DNA of 64,000 nucleotides from Treponema_B putidum (GTDB lineage Bacteria > Spirochaetota > Spirochaetia > Treponematales > Treponemataceae): assembly GCF_007830595.1 (NCBI RefSeq), contig NZ_VLLD01000015.1; one strand, given 5' to 3'. The notes below the pieces were generated by a model. That model saw nothing but the letters and a program-made list of their open reading frames with translations, was not told the origin of the DNA and did not search any database. The position numbers and the translations under genes were made by a program. Position 1 is the stretch's first letter. Each line of letters starts with the position of its first letter. Positions 17,626-25,800 of this stretch are shown one piece after another.

Positions 17626-18846
17626 ATGAATAATAGCAATAAAACAATACCGATTCTTTTAAAAGAATTAAAAGACTTTGAGTCAAAACTTGTGGAAGCT
17701 TATAAACAGCTTGGAAATAAACTTCTTAAAGATGCAGCCGATCCTGTAAAGCAAAACAATACCGTTTCACAGGATAATCTGGTTCAATGGCAAAGACTGC
17801 ACGATGAAAGAAAGTTTTGTACCGAAAGCATCTTGGACATAAAAAATAACAATACCCGTCTTTCCGAATTGGACGGTTTTAAAAAACAAATAAAGGATAG
17901 GCTTTCAGATACAAAAAAAGAGATTGAAAAAATAAAAGGGGATTTTTTACTCAAACTCTACAAGGACTTTTTACCCCAATGTGCTGCCCTTTTTACGCCT
18001 CTATCTGACGAAATACACACGGAAGAAGCAAAAATACACGAAACTCAAGAAAAAATAGAAGCCCTAAATGCTGAAAAAAAAGAAGCTAACTTTTTTGTCA
18101 AACTCGGCCTTTCGGGAAAAATTACATCCCATGAATTAAAGGTAAAAAATTCCGAAAAAAAGATCAAAAACATCTTAACAAAATCGGCTATAGACCTTAA
18201 AACTTCTCAAGAAGTAAAAGCTCTTTATGATGAAGATAAACTTTCACCCGAGCTTAAAAAAACTTACGAGGAAATTTTAAAATTGGGTATGGATTTGACG
18301 GACTCGGAAGACCGCCTTAAAATGATAGAAGAAGAAGCCGGTTTTGTTACCAAAAAACTAGCCGATTCCGGAGCCGACAAAAATTCAAAAAAACGTATCG
18401 ACAATTTTTCAAACAGAATAAAAGAAATAGATGAACACATAGATTCAATCCTTTACTCCGCCGGAATAAAATATGCAGATAAGTTTTATTCAGCTGAAGG
18501 AGAATCGGCTCTGGGAGGAGAAGTATCGGATGAGGCTCTTGGAAAATATGCGGATTACCTGAAAAAAACCGGAGATTACCGAAAAGAAATAACAAAAATA
18601 AAATACAATATAGAATTCTGTGAAGTTATGCAAAAAATAAAGGCCGAAGAAAATAGAATTCAAAACTTAAACCGTACAATAAACAATTCCGAAAATGCAA
18701 TTAAGGAAGCCGAAAAGAAAATAAGGGAATCCGAAGCTGCAATTAAAACAGCCGAAAACAAAATAACAGATTTGCAAGACTATGCTCTGACCTTAAAAAA
18801 TAAATTTTCGGATCAAACAACCGATTCAGGCTCGGAGGAAGAATAA
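17626..18846 (+). CDS. Coiled-coil protein of unknown function
   Basis: 406 residues from the ATG at 17626. An alternative start at 17572 lies upstream of the promoter -35 box and is unlikely. The protein is highly charged and almost entirely helical, with heptad-rich stretches at about 90-120, 140-190 and 340-395 (for example RIQNLNRTINNSENAIKEAE). It has no signal peptide or membrane segment, and I recognise no catalytic motif. It overlaps the topoisomerase gene by one base (TAATG), so the two are made together. A role with DNA topology or chromosome organisation is a guess from context only. Confidence 0.75.
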   Translation: MNNSNKTIPILLKELKDFESKLVEAYKQLGNKLLKDAADPVKQNNTVSQDNLVQWQRLHDERKFCTESILDIKNNNTRLSELDGFKKQIKDRLSDTKKEIEKIKGDFLLKLYKDFLPQCAALFTPLSDEIHTEEAKIHETQEKIEALNAEKKEANFFVKLGLSGKITSHELKVKNSEKKIKNILTKSAIDLKTSQEVKALYDEDKLSPELKKTYEEILKLGMDLTDSEDRLKMIEEEAGFVTKKLADSGADKNSKKRIDNFSNRIKEIDEHIDSILYSAGIKYADKFYSAEGESALGGEVSDEALGKYADYLKKTGDYRKEITKIKYNIEFCEVMQKIKAEENRIQNLNRTINNSENAIKEAEKKIRESEAAIKTAENKITDLQDYALTLKNKFSDQTTDSGSEEE

Positions 18847-20663
18847 TGGCTGCAAAAAAGGCTGTTTATGATGAGTCCAAAATAAAGACTTTGAGCTCCC
18901 TTGAACACATCCGTTTAAGGACGGGCATGTACATAGGCCGCTTAGGCGACGGTTCAAATCCCGATGACGGAATTTACATCCTAGTAAAAGAGGTAATCGA
19001 CAACTCTATAGACGAATTTATAATGGGGAACGGTTCCCGCATAGATATTCAACAAGAAGGAAACAAGATAACGGTCAGAGACTTCGGGCGGGGAATCCCT
19101 TTAGGAAAATTGGTAGAATGTGTTTCGGTTATAAACACGGGTGCAAAATATAACGATGATGTCTTTCAGTTTTCGGTCGGTCTAAACGGGGTCGGAACAA
19201 AGGCTGTCAATGCCCTTTCCGAATATTTTAGGGTTGTAGCCGTGCGGGACGGTAAATATGCCGAAGCAATCTTTGAAAGAGGAAACCTCGTAAGCGAAAA
19301 AAACGGAAACACAAAGCCCGGTATCAAAAACGGCACCCTAGTGGAATTCATTCCCGATACAAAAATTTTTGGGGATTATAAATTCAATTTGGATTTTATC
19401 GAAAAACGGATTTGGAACTATGCTTATTTAAACTCCGGCCTTACCTTGAGTTTTAACGGAAAACTTTTTAAATCCGAAAACGGCCTTTTGGACTTGCTTG
19501 AATCCAATGTAGGAACTTCCACAATTTATGAAGTCTGCCGGTTCAAAGAAAAACAGCTTGAGTTTGCTTTTTCGCACACAAACAATTACGGCGAAACCTA
19601 TTATTCATTTGTAAACGGGCAATACACCTCAGACGGCGGTACCCACCTTTCGGCCTTTAAAGAAGGCTTGTTAAAGGGCATCAACGAATATTTTAGAAAA
19701 AACTATAAAAGCGAAGACGTCCGTGAAGGAACCTGTGCTGCCGTTTCTGTAAAGATCCAAGCTCCTGTATTCGAGAGCCAGACAAAGAACAAACTCGGCA
19801 ATACCGAAGTACGCTCTTGGATAGTCAACGATACAAAGTCGGCAGTTGTAGAATGGCTGCAAAAAAATGCGGACTCTGCGGCACAACTTGAAAGCAAGAT
19901 AATTGCCAATGAAAAACTCCGCACCGAGCTCAACACGGTAAAAAAAGAAGCAAAGGCAGCAGCAAAAAAAATTGCCATAAAGATTCCGAAATTAAAGGAC
20001 TGCAAATTCCATTTAGGAGACGGAAAATTCGGTGAAGACACCATGATCTTTATCACCGAAGGAGACTCGGCTACGGGAGCAATGGTTTCAAGCAGGGATG
20101 TTTTAACGCAGGCAATTTTTTCTCTTCGCGGAAAGCCTGAAAACATGTATGGTAAAAAACGGGCTCAGATATACAAAAATGCAGAGCTTTATAATATGAT
20201 GATGGCACTAGGCATCGAAAACGATATTGAAGGCCTACGGTACTCAAAGATTGTAATAGCAACGGATGCGGATAATGACGGCTTTCATATACGTAACCTG
20301 CTTTTAACCTTCTTTTTAAGCTATTTTGAAGAACTGGTTACCTCAGGCAGGGTTCATATCTTGGAAACTCCCCTATTCAGAGTACGCACCAAAAAAGAGA
20401 CAAGCTATTGTTATTCCGAAAAGGAAAGAGATGAGGCCGTAAGCCGACTTGGAACTTCTTCCGAAATTACCCGCTTTAAGGGTTTGGGAGAAATAAGCCC
20501 CAAAGAATTCGGGCAATTTATTGGGCAGGATATAAAACTCCTCCCTGTAACGGTTCAAACCCTAAAAAAGGTGCCTTCAATTTTGGAATTTTATATGGGC
20601 AAGAATACCCCCGAACGCCGCAAATTTATTATGAAAAATCTTCTGGCCGAGATAGATGCTTAA
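18846..20663 (+). CDS. parE: Type IIA topoisomerase subunit B (ParE/GyrB-like)
   Basis: 605 residues, ParE-sized and shorter than a typical GyrB. The GHKL ATPase has EVIDNSIDEF, DFGRGIP and GLNGVGTKAVNA. The TOPRIM domain has EGDSATGAM, DADNDGFHIRNLLLTFF and PLFRVR. The C-terminus keeps RFKGLGEISPKEF. The enzyme uses ATP to pass one DNA duplex through another and needs an A subunit (ParC/GyrA), which is not encoded here. It could be topoisomerase IV subunit B or a second gyrase B; length favours ParE. Its 3' end overlaps the converging tcdA gene by 35 bp. Confidence 0.85.
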   Translation: MAAKKAVYDESKIKTLSSLEHIRLRTGMYIGRLGDGSNPDDGIYILVKEVIDNSIDEFIMGNGSRIDIQQEGNKITVRDFGRGIPLGKLVECVSVINTGAKYNDDVFQFSVGLNGVGTKAVNALSEYFRVVAVRDGKYAEAIFERGNLVSEKNGNTKPGIKNGTLVEFIPDTKIFGDYKFNLDFIEKRIWNYAYLNSGLTLSFNGKLFKSENGLLDLLESNVGTSTIYEVCRFKEKQLEFAFSHTNNYGETYYSFVNGQYTSDGGTHLSAFKEGLLKGINEYFRKNYKSEDVREGTCAAVSVKIQAPVFESQTKNKLGNTEVRSWIVNDTKSAVVEWLQKNADSAAQLESKIIANEKLRTELNTVKKEAKAAAKKIAIKIPKLKDCKFHLGDGKFGEDTMIFITEGDSATGAMVSSRDVLTQAIFSLRGKPENMYGKKRAQIYKNAELYNMMMALGIENDIEGLRYSKIVIATDADNDGFHIRNLLLTFFLSYFEELVTSGRVHILETPLFRVRTKKETSYCYSEKERDEAVSRLGTSSEITRFKGLGEISPKEFGQFIGQDIKLLPVTVQTLKKVPSILEFYMGKNTPERRKFIMKNLLAEIDA

Positions 20664-21417
20664 TCACCTCTCCGGCTATTAAAAGACCGGCGATTGAGGG
20701 CACCCATGCAGCCGAGGCCGGAGGGTTTTGTTTTACTGTACATTCGGTTTTGGAATAAAGCACTTTCAAATGCTTAACATTTCTTTTTTTTAACTCGGCA
20801 CGCATTACCTTACAAAGAGGACAGACGCTCGTTTTGTAAATATCTGCAAATTCAAAGTCGGCATCTAAGCGGTTTCCGCAGCCCATCGCCGAAATAAGAG
20901 GTACCTTATTTTTTTCGGCCTCAGCTGCAAGAAAAAGTTTTAGGGCTATTGTATCGACAGCATCAATTATAAAATCTATCCTTTTAAAAAAATCTTCACC
21001 TAAGATTTTATAAAAACTATCCGGCAGGACAAAGGAATTTATAGCTTCAATTTGACATTCCGGACTTATATCGGCAATACGTTCCTTTGCAACTTCGGTC
21101 TTAAATTTTCCGATGGTAGAATAAAGGGCATAAAGCTGACGGTTGATATTGCTTTCTTCTATCCTGTCTCCGTCAATCAAAATAAGCCGCCCTGCCCGTC
21201 TTCGGGCCGCCTCGTTCCGGGAAGCCCCGTTTCGGGCGGCACGGCTTTGGACCGTCCCATTCCGGACCGCCCCGTTTTGGGCAACCCCGCTTCGGGCAAG
21301 AGCCTCGGCAGTATAACTTCCTACGCCTCCCAGACCGAAAACCGCAATCCGTGCATCTGCAATCTTTTTTAAATTGTCAGAACCTAAAAGAGGCTCAAAC
21401 CTCGATAAAAAACTCAT
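20629..21417 (-). CDS. tcdA: TcdA-like tRNA threonylcarbamoyladenosine dehydratase with a repeat insert
   Basis: 262 residues of the ThiF/MoeB/E1-like family. The nucleotide-binding loop is FGLGGVGSYTAEALARSGV, ESNINRQLYAL follows the second strand, IDAVD marks the catalytic core, and CPLCKVMRAELKKRNVKHLKV matches the TcdA subgroup that cyclises t6A37 in ANN-reading tRNAs. Between ARSGV and RLILIDGD, where homologues have one or two residues, there is an insert of about 30 residues made of five-residue Arg/Asn/Ala-rich units (about 42-72). It lies where a loop would be expected, so the fold may tolerate it. The gene is second in an operon after mraY (19 bp gap). Confidence 0.85.
   Translation of the reverse strand: MSFLSRFEPLLGSDNLKKIADARIAVFGLGGVGSYTAEALARSGVAQNGAVRNGTVQSRAARNGASRNEAARRRAGRLILIDGDRIEESNINRQLYALYSTIGKFKTEVAKERIADISPECQIEAINSFVLPDSFYKILGEDFFKRIDFIIDAVDTIALKLFLAAEAEKNKVPLISAMGCGNRLDADFEFADIYKTSVCPLCKVMRAELKKRNVKHLKVLYSKTECTVKQNPPASAAWVPSIAGLLIAGEVIKHLSRPEDFS
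21203..21292 (-). repeat. 15-bp in-frame minisatellite inside tcdA
   Basis: Six adjacent degenerate 15-bp units with boundaries at 21203, 21218, 21233, 21248, 21263 and 21278 (plus-strand forms such as CGGGAAGCCCCGTTT and CGGACCGCCCCGTTT). Weaker copies flank both sides. Each encodes five residues such as GAVRN or GASRN. It is far more GC-rich than the surrounding gene. Confidence 0.85.
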
Positions 21418-21436
21418 AGCCTTAAAAATTATAAGC

Positions 21437-22495
21437 CTATCGAATTTTAAATAGAATTCCTAAGATAACAATCGTAATAAGAATTTGGACAATCACAAAG
21501 CGGATTAAAACCTGAGTCGGCGACCATTGCAAGTTTTTTTTCATGTGGTCATGAAGAGGAAATCTGATGTTTTTAAAAATACGGATTTTAAAAAAGCGTA
21601 ACATAACTACTTTTAAAATACCTGTTCCTCCGTTTATGAGGATAACACCGCTCGTCATCAAAAGTATAAAGGGATTCCGCGAAATAATTACGAGAACGCC
21701 GATAAAAAAGCCCAAAGCACGCGAACCTGCGTCTCCCATAAGTACCTTACTCGGATAGGCATTATGCCAAAGATAACCTGTAAGAACTCCGCAAAGGGTA
21801 AAAATCATAACTGCCCATTTTGCACCCGTATTAATATTGGGAACCAAAAGATAGGCCGCAACTTTTACATGTCCCAAAACAAAGTAAAAAACTATGCCGA
21901 GGGAAACAAGGGCTAAGAGGATAAGGGTTCCCGAAAGGCCGTCAACTCCGTCCGTACAGTTTGTTGTATTAATCGAAATCCATAAAATAATTATAGAAAC
22001 GGCAAAGAACACAATAGGATGAACTTCAATAAGGCTCGATGTAAAGGGAAGCCAAAAAGAAACCTTTCCTTCAAAATAGATATAAAAAATAACAAGAGCT
22101 GTTACGGCCGATAAAATAAAATCCAAGCCGCCCTTTAAATATTCACCCCAAGATTTTTCGGATCTGTCATCTAAAAAGCCAGTCAGCATAACGGCAAATG
22201 TTATAACCAAAACAAGGCTTTGCGTAAGGGTCGGTGTAATCAATAAAAAGACACATAGCACAAAGATGGAAATAAATACCGCTCCGCCTCCCGTAGGTTT
22301 TCCCACGGCAGCTTCGGGGTTTACAGTAAATTCCCGCCCCCTGTCTTTAGGCAATTTAGAATAAAATTTAGGCAAGAGTAAAACAGTGATTAAAAAGCCC
22401 AAAAATAGGCCTAAAGAAATTAAAACGGCATAGGATTGTAAAAGTCTCATCGGCCCGAAATATGGACCGAGCAGTTCTGCAATATGGTATAACAT
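21437..22495 (-). CDS. mraY: MraY, phospho-N-acetylmuramoyl-pentapeptide transferase
   Basis: 352 residues and about ten membrane segments. MraY attaches phospho-MurNAc-pentapeptide to undecaprenyl phosphate, the first membrane step of peptidoglycan synthesis. Diagnostic motifs: GKPTGGGAVFI near the N-terminus, the aspartate pair in GFLDDRSEKSW, NTTNCTDGVDGLSG, KVLMGDAGSRALGF, and the basic FPLHDHMKKN loop (the usual PLHHH replaced by PLHDH). It is first in an operon with tcdA; the -10 box is six nt from the ATG. Confidence 0.94.
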   Translation of the reverse strand: MLYHIAELLGPYFGPMRLLQSYAVLISLGLFLGFLITVLLLPKFYSKLPKDRGREFTVNPEAAVGKPTGGGAVFISIFVLCVFLLITPTLTQSLVLVITFAVMLTGFLDDRSEKSWGEYLKGGLDFILSAVTALVIFYIYFEGKVSFWLPFTSSLIEVHPIVFFAVSIIILWISINTTNCTDGVDGLSGTLILLALVSLGIVFYFVLGHVKVAAYLLVPNINTGAKWAVMIFTLCGVLTGYLWHNAYPSKVLMGDAGSRALGFFIGVLVIISRNPFILLMTSGVILINGGTGILKVVMLRFFKIRIFKNIRFPLHDHMKKNLQWSPTQVLIRFVIVQILITIVILGILFKIR

Positions 22496-22501
22496 TTTTT
22501 T

Positions 22502-22531
22502 ATTATAGCAAATTTTTATGTAGTCTGTCTA
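22502..22531 (-). promoter_or_regulatory. promoter of mraY-tcdA, leaderless
   Basis: Minus strand: TAGACA (22531-22526), an 18-bp spacer, TATAAT (22507-22502), six A residues, then the ATG at 22495. The start codon falls on the predicted +1. Confidence 0.7.
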
Positions 22532-22544
22532 TTGTATTGTTTAT

Positions 22545-22580
22545 GTAAACTTCGAAAAACTGAAGTTTTTCGAAGTTTAC
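22545..22580. repeat. perfect GTAAAC palindrome (17-bp arms)
   Basis: Arms 22545-22561 and 22564-22580 are perfectly complementary (GTAAACTTCGAAAAACT and its complement) with GA between them. The functional loop is TGAA. It shares architecture with the palindrome at 12855-12895, and the base differences in the stem are matched on both arms. Confidence 0.75.
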
Positions 22581-22672
22581 CTCAAACTTACTTACGATAT
22601 TTTTATAGCACAGAAACAAAGCCCATACTACTCCCCAACTCAACCAAAGAGTAAACCAAAATTTTTGTAAAA

Positions 22673-22779
22673 AGCAGGGGGTCCAAAGGGCGGCAAGCCC
22701 TTTGGCAGCGCGGGTACAACCAGCGTAGCTTCGAGGTCAAGAGGGACGGGGTCATAGGGAAAGGGAGGTAACCCCTGCT
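22673..22779. repeat. GC-rich folded element downstream of rpoC
   Basis: The only sizeable content of the 314-bp gap between mraY and rpoC. It is bounded by the inverted repeat AGCAGGGG (22673-22680) / CCCCTGCT (22772-22779). Inside is a hairpin of CCAAAGGGC (22683-22691) and GCCCTTTGG (22697-22705) with a GGCAA loop. On the minus (rpoC) strand this inner hairpin is followed 9 nt later by TTTTT. I see no ORF in it. It could be a structured 3' UTR, a small RNA or a small repeated element. Confidence 0.5.
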
Positions 22780-22805
22780 CTGAACGGGGGTTCCTCCCTT
22801 TCCCT
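22756..22805 (-). terminator. large hairpin six bases after the rpoC stop
   Basis: AGGGAAAGGGAGG (22756-22768) pairs perfectly with 22793-22805, and AACCCC pairs with GGGGTT above a single bulge, giving a stem of about 19 bp. It has no adjacent T run, so it may act with the neighbouring hairpin at 22683-22705 or protect the 3' end of the message rather than terminate alone. Confidence 0.55.
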
Positions 22806-22810
22806 AGATT

Positions 22811-25800
22811 TTAGATATCGTCCAAGAAGCTTTCTTCTTCAATAAGTTCTTTTTCTTCAAGAGCTTGAGCAGCCTCGGCTTCAAGCCTTCGGCGTTCAAG
22901 GATTTCGTTCATCTGAACATCCAAGTCGCTCTTGTTTTTATCAAAAAGTTTTATGTCGCGGTACTGCTTCATACCGGTTCCGGCAGGAATTAGATGGCCT
23001 ATAATTACGTTTTCCTTTAGACCGCGAAGCTCGTCCGATGAACCTGCAATAGCGGCATTTGTAAGAACCTTTGTAGTCTCTTGGAAAGAGGCCGCCGAAA
23101 TAAAGGAGTCGATATTTAAGGCAGCTTTTGTAATTCCTTGGAACATAGGACGGGCAACGGCAGGCTGACCGCCTTCTTCCTTAACCCTCTTATTTTCTTC
23201 GTGGAAGCGGTATTTATCTATCTGCTGGTCAAAGATAAACTTGGTATCTCCAACCGAAACAATCTTTACCTTTCGGAGCATCTGGCGTACGATTATACCC
23301 ACATGTTTATCATTTATGGTAACACCCTGAGCATCATAGACTTCTTTGATTTCCTTCATCAAGTAGTTTTGAAGAGCGTTCTCACCAAGGATATTTAAAA
23401 TATCGTGCGGATCAAAGCTGCCGTCACACAAGGGCTCACCGGCTTTTACCGTATCTCCGTCACGGACAAGCATTCTCTTTCCGATAGGAACCAAGTGTTT
23501 TACGTCATGGCCGTATTCGTCCCGAACCATAATAGTTCTCTTACCCTTGAGTAAGCCTTTCTTAATGGTAACAACACCTGCAATAGCTGCAAGAACGGCA
23601 GGGGACTTAGGCTTTCGCGCTTCAAGAAGTTCCGAAACTCGAGGAAGACCTCCGGTAATATCCTTTGTCTTTACCGACTCTTTTGCTATCTTTGCAAGGA
23701 TTGCACCTGCCTTAATTTCTTGACCTTCTTCAACCAAAAGCTGAGCACCTCCGGGGAGGAAGTAAGAGTCTTCACCTACGGGGTTACCCGATTCATCCGA
23801 AATAAAGATACGGGGCTGCATCTTATCAAAGTGAGCATCGCTTATTCGTTTTTCGACAACACCAGTTTCCTCGTCAGCTTCTTCTTTTAGGGTCGTTCCG
23901 GGCAAAATATCCTCAAATCGAACAAAACCGTCATATTCCGCCAAAATAGGATCTGCAAAGGGGTCGAAGGTACCGATTGTTTCTCCGGCCTTTATAACCT
24001 CATTTTCTTTTACTATAACCTCGGAACCGTTTCTTATCTCTATTGTCTGATCCTGACCGGTCAAATAGATAATATTATCCCTGACTTCGGCAATGGCTAT
24101 ATTTTCTGAAAGCACTTCTTTTCCGTTTTTTAAGGTATAAAGAGGATTGCCCTTTACTACCCTCGTTCCCGTACTTACAAGAGGTGTTTCACCTTTTTTA
24201 AGAGCATATTCGTTTAATACCCTGCTGAAGGTAAATTCTCCCTTTCTTGTAAACAGGAAGTGTCCGTTTTTGAGTGTTACATAAGAGCCCTTTATGCCTC
24301 TAACGATGATAGAATAATCGTTAAATACGATCCTGTTCTCTTCAACGTTTTTAGAAGCCGTACCGCCTTCATGGAAAGTACGCATCGTAAGCTGTGTACC
24401 GGGCTGGCCGATGGACTGGGCTGCGATAATACCTACAGCCTCCCCTATTCGGACAATTCTGTTTCGGGCAAGATCCCGTCCGTAACACTTAACACAAACA
24501 CCGTGCTTTGATTCGCAGGTTAAAACGGTGCGGAGCTTAACGGTTTCAACACCGGCTTCTTCTATCTTCTTAGCTGTTTCATCGGTAATATATTCGTTTA
24601 CATCTATGAGAAGCTCTCCCGTAATGGGGTGAATAACCCTTTCCAGAGTGTATTTTCCGGCAATACGCTCGCTCAAGGACTCACGGATTTCGTCTCCTCG
24701 TTTAATTGCGGCATATTCTATACCGTTAATGGTACCGCAGTCTTCTTCGTTTACAACTACGTTTTGGGCAATATCGACGAGACGGCGGGTCAGGTAACCG
24801 GCATCCGATGTTTTAAGAGCCGTGTCGGTCAAACCTTTTCGGGCACCGTTAGTCGAAATAAAGAATTCCATAACGTTTAAGCCTTCTTTAAAGTTCGATC
24901 TAATCGGGAGTTCTATGATGTCTCCCGTAGGTTTGGACATAAGACCGCGCATTCCTGCAAGCTGATTTATCTGATCCTTAGAACCTCTCGCTCCAGAAGT
25001 TTCCATCATATGAATCGTGTTAAATCCACCCTTGTCTTCTTGCAGACGGTTCATAAGAATTTCTTTAAGATTGGAGTTAGTCTTTTGCCAAACGTCAACA
25101 ACGCGGTTATAGCGTTCTTCTTGGGTTATATGACCGCCCTTATACTGGTTATATATTTCCAAAACCTCTTTATTGGCCTTTTCGAGCATTCCTGCCTTTT
25201 CAGGAGGAATAATCATATCTTCCATACTCAAAGTTGCCCCGAAATATGTAGCATACTTATAACCGACAGCCTTTAGCTTGTCCAAAAGCTGAACAGCCAG
25301 CCACGGGCCCTTAGCTTTAAAAACACCTTCTATTAGTTTTCGTATTTTTTTATCGTTTAATGCATCATTTGTAAATGGAACACCTTCGGGCATTTCTTCG
25401 TTAAATAGGATTCTTCCCGGCGTTGTCCTTACGGTTTCAATCTTACCGGGCTCCGTTTCATAATCTATTAAAACAGGTTCCTGCCAGCCGACGGCATGAC
25501 ATTCTGCGGCCATCAAAACTTCTGCAACGGAAGAATAGCGGCGCTCTTTTTTACCCTCAGGCAAAGCTCTTTCTTTTGTAAGATAGTAAAGGCCTAAAAC
25601 CATGTCCTGCGTCGGGAAGACTATTGTTTTTCCGTTTGCAGGGTCAAGCAGGTTTCGGGCTGAAAGCATCAGTGTCCAGCACTCCATTTGGGCAGCCTGA
25701 GTCAGCGGAACGTGGATAGCCATTTGGTCGCCGTCAAAGTCGGCGTTAAAAGCCTTACATACTAGAGGGTGAAGACGGATAGCTTTTCCTTCTACCAAAA

